Source: Todiramphus chloris collaris
Taxonomy: Eukaryota > Chordata > Aves > Coraciiformes > Alcedinidae
Direction: 5' to 3'
NCBI GenBank assembly: GCA_025345505.1
Contig: JANVCC010009742.1
Coordinates: forward strand, 823,220 to 887,219
Length of the DNA stretch: 64,000 nt
The notes beneath the pieces were generated by a model. It was not told the DNA's origin and did not search any database. It worked only from the letters and a program-made list of their open reading frames with translations. The position numbers and the translations under genes are program-made. Below are positions 56,941 to 64,000 of the stretch, piece by piece (the stretch's first letter is position 1; the number at the start of each line of letters is the position of its first letter).

Positions 56941-57639
56941 CTAGCCGAGTTCAGCCAGCAGCGGTGCGAGATCGCCGAGATGGTCGATCTGGCGGAAGCG
57001 CGGCTCCGCCACCGGCGCATCCACATGTTCGAGCACCCAGGTCAACGCATGCGGGACATAGATGCCCCAGCCGCCGGCCTGAATGGCCGGAACCACATCC
57101 GATTTCAGCGAATTGCCGATCATCATGCTGTGCTCCGGGCCATCGCCATGGCGGCTGAAAATCCGCTCATAGGTGGCCCGGTCCTTGCTGCTGACGATCT
57201 CAACCGCATCGAAAAAATCGCCAAGGCCCGATTGCGCCAGCTTGCGCTCCTGATCGAAGAGATCGCCCTTGGTGATCAGGACCAGCCGGTAGCGCCCGGC
57301 CAAGTGCTCCAGCGTGTCCTGCACATGCGGCAGGGTTTCGATGGGATGACGCAGCATGTCCCGCCCCGCCGCCAGGATTTCGCCGAGCACGGATGACGGT
57401 ATCTTGCCATCCGTCACCTCCAGCGCCGTCTCGACCAGCGACAGGGTGAAACCCTTGATGCCGAAGCCATAGAGATCGAGATTGCGCCGTTCCACCTCCA
57501 GAAGCCGGTCCGACAGGTCGGGCACATCCGTGTAGGGAGCAAGCAGCGTCTCGAAATGCTTTTCCGACAGGCGGAAGAACTGTTCGTTTTCCCAGAGCGT
57601 ATCGTCTGCGTCAAAACCGATGGTGGTGAGGGAGGTCAT
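56941..57639 (-). CDS. HAD-superfamily hydrolase
   Basis: A 232-residue HAD phosphatase: motif I DADDTLWENE (nucleophile Asp10), motif II ITKGD, motif III/IV MMIGNSLKSDVVPAIQAGG. It resembles the YjjG/sugar-phosphatase-like subgroup with a helical cap. The substrate is unknown. Start: the ATG at 57639 begins the standard N-terminus; a longer open frame upstream is antisense to the lipid-kinase gene. Confidence 0.9.
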   Translation of the reverse strand: MTSLTTIGFDADDTLWENEQFFRLSEKHFETLLAPYTDVPDLSDRLLEVERRNLDLYGFGIKGFTLSLVETALEVTDGKIPSSVLGEILAAGRDMLRHPIETLPHVQDTLEHLAGRYRLVLITKGDLFDQERKLAQSGLGDFFDAVEIVSSKDRATYERIFSRHGDGPEHSMMIGNSLKSDVVPAIQAGGWGIYVPHALTWVLEHVDAPVAEPRFRQIDHLGDLAPLLAELG

Positions 57640-57787
57640 TCTCGAACTCTCATGCGTTGCCGAAATGGTGATCCTAGTTGTGTAGCGCTTGCCACCGGCA
57701 AAATCCACCAGCCGGGGCAGACGTTGCCTTGTTTCGCCACAAATCAAACCCCACCTGCGGCGGACTGGAAACCGGAGCACCAGCCTG

Positions 57788-58699
57788 TTGACCCAAGCCA
57801 AACCGCCACGACGCGCCCTGTTTATCGTCAATCCCAATGCGCGCAGCGGCCGGAAGCCGATCGATCCCATCCGCAAGGCATTGGAAACCGGCGGGCTGAC
57901 GCTGGTCGATGCGTCACCGGACAAGGACGAATCCATCTCCGACCTCATCAGGCGCATGCAGGATGCATGCGATCTCGTGATCATCGGCGGCGGTGATGGC
58001 ACGCTGAACGCCGCCGCTGCCGGTCTTGTCGAGACCGGCCTGCCACTGGGTGTCCTGCCATTGGGCACGGCCAATGATTTCGCCCGGACGATCGGCCTGC
58101 CACCCGTCCCGCTCAAGGCGGTGGAACTGATCCTTTCCAGCGAACCGCGCCCCATTGATCTCGGCGAAGTCAACGGCAATCTGTTCTTCAATGTTGCCAG
58201 CATCGGCTTCAGTGCCGAACTGGCCGCGGAATTGACGGAAAAGGCCAAGAAGCGCTGGGGCAAGCTCGGCTATGCCATGGTTGCCGCCCGCCTCCTCGCC
58301 CGCTCCCGGCTGTTCACCGCCTATGTCGAGCATGACGGCTCGGTCGAAACAATCCGGACAATGCAGGTTTCCGTCGGCAATGGCCGCCATTATGGCGGTG
58401 GCATGACCGTAGAGGAAACCGCGACCGCCGACGACGGGCGGCTGGATTTCTACAGTCTGGAGGTGGATCACTGGTGGCGGTTGCTGGGTCTCCTGCCCAG
58501 CTTGCGCAAAGGCACCCACGGCCGCTGGGACGATGTGCGGGCCTTCCAGACGACGCAAGTCACCATCAAAACCAGTAAACCGCGCCCCGTGAACACCGAC
58601 GGCGACCTTACCACCTGGACCCCTGCGCATTTCCGCATACGGGAGAAGGCAATCCGGGTCTTTGCTCCGGCAACACCGGCCAGAGCAGCTTCTGTCTAG
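57788..58699 (+). CDS. YegS/diacylglycerol-kinase-family lipid kinase
   Basis: A 303-residue lipid kinase: ATP-binding LFIVNPNARSGR, the catalytic GGGDGTLNAAAAGL and substrate/metal loop PLGTANDFART. The C-terminal beta-sandwich contains VSVGNGRHYGGGM. By family it phosphorylates diacylglycerol, phosphatidylglycerol or sphingoid lipids. The TTG at 57788 is chosen, with GGAG ten bases before it; an ATG at 57689 would add residues unlike the family. Confidence 0.85.
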   Translation: MTQAKPPRRALFIVNPNARSGRKPIDPIRKALETGGLTLVDASPDKDESISDLIRRMQDACDLVIIGGGDGTLNAAAAGLVETGLPLGVLPLGTANDFARTIGLPPVPLKAVELILSSEPRPIDLGEVNGNLFFNVASIGFSAELAAELTEKAKKRWGKLGYAMVAARLLARSRLFTAYVEHDGSVETIRTMQVSVGNGRHYGGGMTVEETATADDGRLDFYSLEVDHWWRLLGLLPSLRKGTHGRWDDVRAFQTTQVTIKTSKPRPVNTDGDLTTWTPAHFRIREKAIRVFAPATPARAASV

Positions 58700-58781
58700 A
58701 TCGACAGCCTCTCCAGACTTTCCTCCGCAATGTCTCTGTGCTTTATGCTCATCAGTGGAATGCGTGACGAATGGGGGCTGG

Positions 58782-59651
58782 GTGAACGCACTTTGTAAGA
58801 TCGCTCTGGGGGCATCACTCACCTTGCTGACCGCATCGATTGTGCTTGCGGCCGATAACCCGTCCGTACCGGCACCGCCGCAGCCGCCCGCCCCGACCGT
58901 CAGCCAGATATGCGCCGCCATCGCCACCCAGGCCGACGGCCACGGCGTGCCGCGCGACTTCTTTGCCCGCCTGATCTGGAAGGAAAGCCGCTTCGACGAT
59001 CAGGCGGAAAGCCCGGTCGGCGCGCAAGGCATCGCCCAGTTCATGCCGGGCACCGCCCGGGAGCGGCAACTGGCCAATCCCTTCGATTTCGCCCAGGCGC
59101 TTCCGGCATCGGCGGCGCTGCTCAAGGATCTGCGCGCCACCTTCGGCAATTGGGGACTGGCAGCGGCCGCCTACAATGCCGGACCGACACGCGTGTCGAA
59201 ATGGCTGTCGAGCGGCGGTTTCCTGCCACTCGAAACCGAGGACTATGTGCTTGATATCACGGGGCGTCCGGCCGATGACTTTGCGGCGGGCGCGGAGATC
59301 GGCGCTGCGCCGCTCAATGTCAAACTGGGCTTCGATACCGCGTGCCGCCAATTGCCGGTTGTCCGCTCGGCGACGATCTCCATGGCGCAGATCAAGCCGA
59401 AACCCTGGGGCATCCAGATTGCCGGAAACTTCCGCCGCTCAGCCGCCGTGAACCAGATGGAACGGCTGCGCCGCGCCTTTCCGGCCATCCTGAACCAGCA
59501 CGAGCCGGTCATCAGCCGCTATCGCACGCCGATGGGCCGGCGCGGCATCTATGCCGTGCGCATCGGCGCCGATACGCGCGGCGAGGCCAATGCCATCTGC
59601 GCCAAGCTGCATGGCGCCGGCGGCGCATGTATTGTTCTGCGCAACCGCTAG
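58782..59651 (+). CDS. Lytic transglycosylase (SLT domain) with SPOR-like C-terminus
   Basis: A 289-residue exported protein. The signal peptide ends near VLAAD (about 24). The SLT domain has catalytic Glu68 (WKESRFDD), GAQGIAQFMP and AAAYNAGP, which define soluble-lytic-transglycosylase enzymes that cleave peptidoglycan. The last ~80 residues resemble a SPOR-type fold that binds denuded glycan. The GTG at 58782 is preferred because GGGGG precedes it and it gives a normal signal peptide. Confidence 0.9.
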   Translation: MNALCKIALGASLTLLTASIVLAADNPSVPAPPQPPAPTVSQICAAIATQADGHGVPRDFFARLIWKESRFDDQAESPVGAQGIAQFMPGTARERQLANPFDFAQALPASAALLKDLRATFGNWGLAAAAYNAGPTRVSKWLSSGGFLPLETEDYVLDITGRPADDFAAGAEIGAAPLNVKLGFDTACRQLPVVRSATISMAQIKPKPWGIQIAGNFRRSAAVNQMERLRRAFPAILNQHEPVISRYRTPMGRRGIYAVRIGADTRGEANAICAKLHGAGGACIVLRNR

Positions 59652-60079
59652 AGTTAGAAGCCAAAATTTGACCATTTGGACAGTTTTATGCGGCATCACT
59701 ACCGCATACAACCTCGAATTGCGGCGGCCCGCGCGGTTAATACATGGGTTGCAGGCAACGATTTTGCGCGGCGAAGTATGTCGGCTGCACAGCTGTTCGA
59801 TATAGTCGCCTAAACGATGGAAAAACTTTTGCTTGCCAAAAAACACTTATTCTAGCAGTCTCAAAGCGTTCGGGCATCTGCGAACACTGGAAGACTGGAA
59901 GAACGGCGCGCCGGAACCGCAAGAATACCGGGTCGGGAGAAATCCCGGCAATGATCGGCTCCTTTCCTGAATTCGAGAACTGCCTGCATGATTTACGCCG
60001 GATGTATCTTACAAAAGGCGGCACTACCAATCCCGCAAGCCCGGAGGGGAACGCGGTAAGTAAGGAAAAGGAACGGAGC
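59652..60079. other. Intergenic region and probable long leader of the second csp gene
   Basis: A 428-base gap. A hairpin just after the transglycosylase stop (TATGCGG at 59687, CCGCATA at 59702) may mark its end. An open frame runs through the rest into the csp gene in frame, but its residues show no domain and its N-terminal part is Arg/Lys/Gly-rich. I read the region as a long structured 5' leader, as in other csp genes. Confidence 0.45.
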
Positions 60080-60295
60080 ATGGCACAGACCGGTACGGTC
60101 AAATTCTTCAACAGTGAAAAAGGCTTTGGCTTTATCAAACCGGATGATGGCGCAGCGGACATTTTTGTCCATATCTCCGCCGTTCAGGCATCCGGCCTCA
60201 CAGGTCTCGCAGACAATCAGAAGGTTTCCTTCGATACCGAGCCTGACCGTCGTGGCAAAGGCCCCAAGGCCGTCAACATCACGGTTACGGAATAA
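60080..60295 (+). CDS. cspA: Cold-shock protein (CspA family), second copy
   Basis: A 71-residue cold-shock domain: KGFGFIKP (RNP1) and IFVHISAV (RNP2). AGGA lies seven bases before the ATG. It differs from the first member in the C-terminal half (SFDTEPDRRGKGPKAVNI). A strong terminator follows. Confidence 0.95.
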   Translation: MAQTGTVKFFNSEKGFGFIKPDDGAADIFVHISAVQASGLTGLADNQKVSFDTEPDRRGKGPKAVNITVTE

Positions 60296-60320
60296 TTCAG
60301 GCGGCGCAAGCCGCTTCGGG

Positions 60321-60345
60321 ACCCCCGGACACGCCCGGGGGTTTT
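60321..60345 (+). terminator. Intrinsic terminator of the second csp gene
   Basis: ACCCCCGG and CCGGGGGT pair across a 6-nt loop, followed by TTTTCCC. Confidence 0.85.
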
Positions 60346-60661
60346 CCCTGAAAGTCCACCTCCCCGGTCGCGGCGATGGCTGCGCGTCCGCAAAGCGGAT
60401 GCTTTGCGTGGAAATTCCCCCCAATTATCCAGTTTGGGCACCCTTCGCGCGTTTCTTGCCATGGATTTGCTGATATTATGATGTCGATGTGCCTTTCCCG
60501 CATGGGGTGCAGGGAACGAAAGTGCCCGCTTTCCGTTCAGCTTGCATTCATTCTGGAACGTTTAAAACACACATCACGGCTGGCGCCCCCACTGAAAGTC
60601 CAGCCCAACACGATCAGGCGGCTCCAAAAGTTCCGCCAAGGATGCTTCAAAGGAGGCACAG
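60346..60661. other. Promoter region of the BA14K gene
   Basis: A 316-base gap without a supported gene. CGCAAAGCGGATGCTTTGCG near 60388 is an imperfect inverted repeat. GGAAC at 60555 resembles the -35 of EcfG-type stress sigma factors, but no CGTT lies at the proper distance, so I do not call that promoter. Confidence 0.35.
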
Positions 60662-61078
60662 ATGTTTAAAGGTATGAAGATTGCCATTCTTGCGACGGCA
60701 GCTTTTGCAACGATCGCCGTTCCGCTTGCTTCGTCGGCATCGGCTGATGATTGGGGCTGGCGCCGTCATCATCATCGCGGCGGCGGCGATGCACTCGCAG
60801 CCGGCGCTATCGGCCTTGCCGCAGGTGCGCTCATCGGCGGCGCACTCGCCCAGCCACGCGAACCCGACGTGATCTATCGCGACTACGATGATCGTCCCGT
60901 CTATCGCGCCGCGCCGGTTCGCGTCTATCGCGAAGTGCGCCCGGTCTATTATGGCAGCGCCCAGCCGTGGTCACGCGCCTGGTATCGCTATTGCGCCGAC
61001 CGCTACCGCTCTTTCAATCCAGAAACCGGTACGTTCCGCGGTTATGACGGACGTGCATATTTCTGCAACGCCAACTGA
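60662..61078 (+). CDS. BA14K-family secreted/lectin-like protein
   Basis: A 138-residue protein with a signal peptide (cleavage near ASADD, about 28). A His/Arg/Gly-rich stretch is followed by a hydrophobic Gly/Ala helix (about 44-63) and Arg/Tyr/Pro repeats. The BA14K C-terminal motif is present: WYRYCADRYRSFNPETGTF and its second cysteine (YFCNAN). BA14K was found as a Brucella surface/immunoreactive protein; in rhizobia its role is unclear. AAAGGAGG lies six bases before the ATG. Confidence 0.92.
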   Translation: MFKGMKIAILATAAFATIAVPLASSASADDWGWRRHHHRGGGDALAAGAIGLAAGALIGGALAQPREPDVIYRDYDDRPVYRAAPVRVYREVRPVYYGSAQPWSRAWYRYCADRYRSFNPETGTFRGYDGRAYFCNAN

Positions 61079-61100
61079 TCGCTGATCAGCCGGATTGAAA

Positions 61101-61132
61101 AAAGGCCGCCGGATCGTTCCGGCGGCCTTTTT
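61101..61132. terminator. Bidirectional intrinsic terminator, BA14K / MBL genes
   Basis: A 13-bp perfect stem, AAAGGCCGCCGGA / TCCGGCGGCCTTT, with a TCGT loop, has T on the plus side and A (T on the minus strand) on the other. It therefore suits both convergent genes. Confidence 0.92.
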
Positions 61133-61133
61133 G

Positions 61134-61778
61134 TCAGGTCAGGAACGGATTGGTGCGGCGCTCTTCGCCGAAACGGCCGCCGGGGCCATGCCCGCAGATG
61201 AAGCCGATATCGTCGCCAAGCGGAAACAGCTTGTTCTTGATCGAGTTGATCAGGGTCTCATGGTCGCCACCCGGCAAATCCGTGCGGCCGACCGAGCCGT
61301 TGAACAGGACATCGCCGACATGCGCGAACTTGGCGGCCCGGTTGTAGTAAACCACATGGCCCGGCGCATGGCCCGGACAATGCAGCACCTCGAACACATG
61401 CGACCCGAAGGACACCGTATCGCCATCCGCAAGCCAGCGGTCCGGCGTGCAGTTGCGCACGCCGCTGCCCTGGATGCCGTACTGGACCGCCTTCTCCTCC
61501 ATTGAATCAAGAAGGAATTTATCCGCCTGGTGCGGACCGATGATATCGACGCCGAGTGCCTCCTTCATATCCATGGCACCTGCCGCATGATCAATATGGC
61601 CATGGGTGATCCAGATGGCGTCGATGGTGATGCCGTTGGAGCGGATGGCATGGAGCACCTGATCATTGTCACCGCCCGGATCGATCAGGACGCCATGCTT
61701 GTCATCGCTGTCGAAGAGGATCGTGCAGTTCTGCTGAAAGGCCGTCACGGGGATAATACCGGCCTGCAATTGTCCCAT
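61134..61778 (-). CDS. MBL-fold metallohydrolase (glyoxalase II-like)
   Basis: A 214-residue metallo-beta-lactamase-fold hydrolase. The metal site is THGHIDH (H59, H61, D63, H64), with further ligands in CPGHAPGH and GDVLFNGSVGR, and the closing histidine in ICGHGPGG. This is the YcbL/glyoxalase-II-like group. The substrate is probably a thioester such as S-lactoylglutathione, by family only. Confidence 0.9.
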   Translation of the reverse strand: MGQLQAGIIPVTAFQQNCTILFDSDDKHGVLIDPGGDNDQVLHAIRSNGITIDAIWITHGHIDHAAGAMDMKEALGVDIIGPHQADKFLLDSMEEKAVQYGIQGSGVRNCTPDRWLADGDTVSFGSHVFEVLHCPGHAPGHVVYYNRAAKFAHVGDVLFNGSVGRTDLPGGDHETLINSIKNKLFPLGDDIGFICGHGPGGRFGEERRTNPFLT

Positions 61779-61830
61779 TTTCTTCCAACCCTATGCTTTC
61801 GGAAATCTCGTACATCAGGCTTTAGCCCAA

Positions 61831-61860
61831 ATAAAAAGGGCGGCCAATGGGACCGCCCTT
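61831..61860 (-). terminator. Intrinsic terminator of the glycine-zipper gene
   Basis: On the minus strand AAGGGCGG / CCGCCCTT with a 9-nt loop is followed by TTTTAT. It lies 26 bases after the gene's stop. Confidence 0.88.
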
Positions 61861-61885
61861 GAAAATCGCTTGCGTCCTGTGATGA

Positions 61886-62197
61886 TCAGGATTTGGCCAG
61901 CGCGTTCTTGATCGCACCAACGATTGCAGTGAGGATAAGACCGCCAACACCGCCACCGGCAACATTGCCGATGATTGAGCCGAGATCCAATCCCGACGAT
62001 GATGCTGCGTTTGCCACGAGCTGGGCACCACCGGCGCCAAGGTATTGCGTCAAGTAGCCACCCACTAGTCCACCAACGCCGCCGGCAATCGTGTTGCCAG
62101 TCGGGCCAAGAGTCAGGTTCTTGAGAATACCGCCGACAATATTGCCGCCGACAGCCCCTGAGATCAGTTGGATGATGAGAGGAAGAAGTGCACCCAT
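61886..62197 (-). CDS. Small glycine-rich hydrophobic protein (glycine-zipper type)
   Basis: A 103-residue protein made almost wholly of glycine-zipper-like helices (GGNIVGGILKNL, AGGVGGLVGGYL, GGGVGGLILTAIVGAI), ending in a short basic tail. Similar small proteins occur in rhizobia without known function. Start choice: the ATG at 62197 gives the hydrophobic start MGALLPLIIQL; an ATG at 62248 would add 17 polar residues. Membrane insertion or oligomer formation is inferred from composition only. Confidence 0.7.
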   Translation of the reverse strand: MGALLPLIIQLISGAVGGNIVGGILKNLTLGPTGNTIAGGVGGLVGGYLTQYLGAGGAQLVANAASSSGLDLGSIIGNVAGGGVGGLILTAIVGAIKNALAKS

Positions 62198-62273
62198 AAT
62201 TGACACCCCGTCAACGTTTCGCGTCAGACTCATGCCTGACACTGGCATGTTGACTAAGTTTTGGGCAATGTCA

Positions 62274-62372
62274 AACCGGTTGATGCCTCAATAAAGAGGT
62301 ATCAACCGGTTGTTTTCGTTAGCAAGCTTGCAGTATCGGGCTGAGCGCGCCTTATTTGCGCTCTGATACTGC
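62274..62372. other. Two strong hairpins after ilvE
   Basis: AACCGGTTGAT (62274) pairs with ATCAACCGGTT (62301), and CCTC with GAGG inside it. Further on, GCAGTATC (62330) pairs with GATACTGC (62365), with an inner AGCGC/GCGCT. Neither has a T run on the minus strand, where ilvE ends at 62376. They may protect the ilvE 3' end or regulate the next gene. Confidence 0.6.
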
Positions 62373-62375
62373 GAG

Positions 62376-63266
62376 TTATTCCGCCGCTGCTTTCTTCGGT
62401 GTTACTTCGGCGGCGTAATCGTTCATCAGGTTGATTGCGATCTCGCCAACGGTGAAGCGGTGTGGCCCGATCTCCGAGACCGGCGTCACTTCCGCAGCCG
62501 TCCCGGTCAGGAAGCACTGTTCGAAACCTTCCAGTTCTTCCGGCATGATCGCCCGTTCGACAACCTCATAGCCGCGGCGCTTGGCCAGCTCGATGACCGT
62601 GCGGCGGGTGATGCCGTCGAGGAAGCAATCCGGCTTCGGCGTGTGAATGACACCGTCCTTGACGAAGAACACGTTGGCGCCGGTGGCTTCGGCCACCTGG
62701 CCGCGCCAGTCGAGCATCAGCGCGTCCGCATAGCCCTTGGCTTCAGCGGCGTGCTTGGAGATCGTGCAGATCATGTACAGGCCGGCGGCCTTGGACTTGG
62801 AGGGAGCCGTCTTCGGATCCGGGCGGCGATATTCCGCCATATCCAGACGAATACCCTTGAGCTTCTGCGCCGGGTCGAAATAGCTTGGCCACTGCCAGAT
62901 GGCGATGGCCACGTTGATCCTGTTGTTCTGGGCCGAAACGCCCATCGACTCACTGCCGCGCCACGCGATCGGGCGCACATAGGCATCCTGAAAGCCCTGC
63001 TTGGCAAGGAGCTTGCGGCAGGCATCGTTCAGTTCTTCGACCGAATAGGGAATGGTGAAGCCAAGAATACGCGCCGATTCGTGCAGACGCTCCGTGTGTT
63101 CGTTGAGCTTGAAGATTTCGCCGCCATAGGCGCGCTCACCTTCAAAGACCGAGCTTGCATAATGCAGGCCATGAGTCAGCACGTGAACCTTAGCATCTGC
63201 CCAGCGAACGAATTCGCCATTCATCCAGATGTAACCTTCAAGCTGATCAAATGGTACGGATGCCAT
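62376..63266 (-). CDS. ilvE: Branched-chain amino-acid aminotransferase IlvE
   Basis: A 296-residue class-IV (D-amino-acid-transaminase fold) PLP enzyme that transfers the amino group to or from Leu, Ile and Val. The PLP lysine is K159 in SKSKAAGLYM. The start GYIWMNGEFVRWADAKVHVLTHGLHYASSVFEGER is diagnostic, with SGVFEGE-like and EATGANVFFV motifs. It is divergent from a MarR-type gene across a structured 361-base region. Confidence 0.96.
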   Translation of the reverse strand: MASVPFDQLEGYIWMNGEFVRWADAKVHVLTHGLHYASSVFEGERAYGGEIFKLNEHTERLHESARILGFTIPYSVEELNDACRKLLAKQGFQDAYVRPIAWRGSESMGVSAQNNRINVAIAIWQWPSYFDPAQKLKGIRLDMAEYRRPDPKTAPSKSKAAGLYMICTISKHAAEAKGYADALMLDWRGQVAEATGANVFFVKDGVIHTPKPDCFLDGITRRTVIELAKRRGYEVVERAIMPEELEGFEQCFLTGTAAEVTPVSEIGPHRFTVGEIAINLMNDYAAEVTPKKAAAE

Positions 63267-63627
63267 GTTTTCCTCCAGGCGTTTGATTCCTGATCGTTTG
63301 ACGGGTTTGAGACGACGCCAATTGTTCCCGTTTCACAATTGGTGAACCTTGGCTCCCGACAGCGCCGCGCGTTCTTCTTGAACGCGCAAAGGATGCTGTC
63401 CATTTCGAATTCACGCCTGATCCCCGATGAAAATCGTACCGATTTTCGGACCATGCGTGGCAGCAATAGGCGTTTCGATGAGGAAAAATGTCCCGGAAAC
63501 ACTTATTGGCTTTTCGTTTCATTCAAAATGCGGCCAACAGCTTGCCAAAAATTATCAGCAGTCTAAAATTAAGTCAACAAGACTGACATATTATTCGGCG
63601 ACACATGAATGAGAGCGGGAGCCCTGC
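63267..63627. other. Divergent ilvE / MarR control region with two dyads
   Basis: A 361-base gap with no gene. CCAATTGT (63318-63325) and ACAATTGG (63335-63342) form a dyad with a 9-bp spacer. GCGCGTTC and GAACGCGC (63367-63387) form a second, tighter hairpin. Both precede ilvE on the minus strand. The AT-rich half near 63480-63600 probably holds the MarR promoter. Confidence 0.5.
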
Positions 63628-64000
63628 ATGAAACCTTATACACCGGATCGGCATATTGAGACAGCCCTGACCAAGGCGGATGCGCGCGAACTCGACCTCA
63701 TCGAGCTGTTTTTCTTTGCCTACCGTGACTTCACCGCCGACCCGGATCTGATTCTGGAAAAGCTGGCTTTCGGCCGCGCCCATCACCGGGTTCTCTACTT
63801 CATCAACCGTAAGCCGGGCATGACCGTTGCGGAACTGCTGGATGTGCTGCAAATCACCAAGCAGAGTCTCGCCCGTGTTCTCAAGCAGCTGATCGACACG
63901 GGCCATGTCGTGCAGATACCCGGCCCGCGCGACCGGCGGCAGCGCGAACTCTATCCCACCATGAAGGGCAGAGAACTCGCGCTTGAGCTTGCCGCACCGC
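63628..64000 (+). CDS. MarR-family regulator (PetP-like), 3'-truncated by the window edge
   Basis: The frame from the ATG at 63628 is open to the end of the window (124 codons). The residues HHRVLYFINRKPGMTVAELLDVL, ITKQSLARVLKQLIDTGHVVQ and RDRRQRELYPTMKG are a MarR winged helix with its DRR wing. Location beside ilvE and the DIELFFFAYRDFT-like start recall PetP, which in Rhodobacter precedes petR; the PetP name is tentative. GGGAG precedes the start. Confidence 0.85.
   Translation, partial: MKPYTPDRHIETALTKADARELDLIELFFFAYRDFTADPDLILEKLAFGRAHHRVLYFINRKPGMTVAELLDVLQITKQSLARVLKQLIDTGHVVQIPGPRDRRQRELYPTMKGRELALELAAP

Noticed and set aside
60555..60582. EcfG-type general stress promoter before BA14K
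   Set aside because: GGAAC is present, but no CGTT-like -10 occurs 16-17 bases later.

Overview
The window reads as a chromosomal segment of an alphaproteobacterium of the order Hyphomicrobiales, most likely family Rhizobiaceae. The evidence is the gene content and order: dnaG beside rpoD, carA and carB split by about 5 kb, a greA-lpsB-type glycosyltransferase pair, trxB beside a LysR gene, ilvE divergent from a MarR gene, a BA14K-family protein, and UvrB and CarB proteins with the long forms usual in rhizobia. Coding is dense and GC-rich. I see no rRNA, tRNA, prophage, insertion sequence or CRISPR array. One 100-base run of N (30865-30964) is an assembly gap inside a LysR gene.

Region by region. 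1-9.1 kb: the 3' end of an OmpA-domain gene, a YqhA membrane protein, rpoD, dnaG, a Na/phosphate symporter behind a clear Pho box, and a YqeY protein. 9.3-19.3 kb: carA and carB flank an aldo/keto reductase, a Tet-type efflux pump, an Lrp/racemase divergent pair and a zinc metallopeptidase. 19.3-31.5 kb: an ArsR regulator, an NAD(P)-binding protein behind a SoxR-type promoter, an ABC half-transporter with a degenerate P-loop, a cold-shock protein, a Tat-exported M20 amidohydrolase, a dehydrogenase/LysR pair, a GST, aspartate aminotransferase, MsrP and a LysR gene. 31.5-41.5 kb: trxB, trkH, Lrp, the greA-lpsB-GT25 operon, a DMT exporter, an extensin-like lipoprotein, LtrA, a broken VOC gene and a YciA thioesterase. 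41.7-54.8 kb: an enolase-superfamily dehydratase, a lipoprotein hydrolase, a SemiSWEET, uvrB, two TetR-controlled divergent pairs, a CGNR/hydrolase divergent pair and a HerA-like ATPase. 54.8-64 kb: a DUF3857 transglutaminase, a HAD phosphatase, a YegS lipid kinase, a lytic transglycosylase, a second cold-shock protein, BA14K, an MBL hydrolase, a glycine-zipper protein, ilvE and the start of a MarR gene.

The most interesting non-coding signal is a family of about 125-bp interspersed palindromic elements (four copies), plus one unrelated 160-bp palindromic element. All five lie between convergent genes, and exactly at the wider convergent junctions that lack an ordinary intrinsic terminator. 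This suggests, as inference, that they act as bidirectional transcription ends. Other regulatory signals worth testing are an intrinsic-terminator hairpin in the greA leader, a similar one just before carB, a SoxR-type operator with the 19-bp promoter spacer, a textbook Pho box, and paired operators at the TetR genes. No strongly novel defence or biosynthetic system was recognised.
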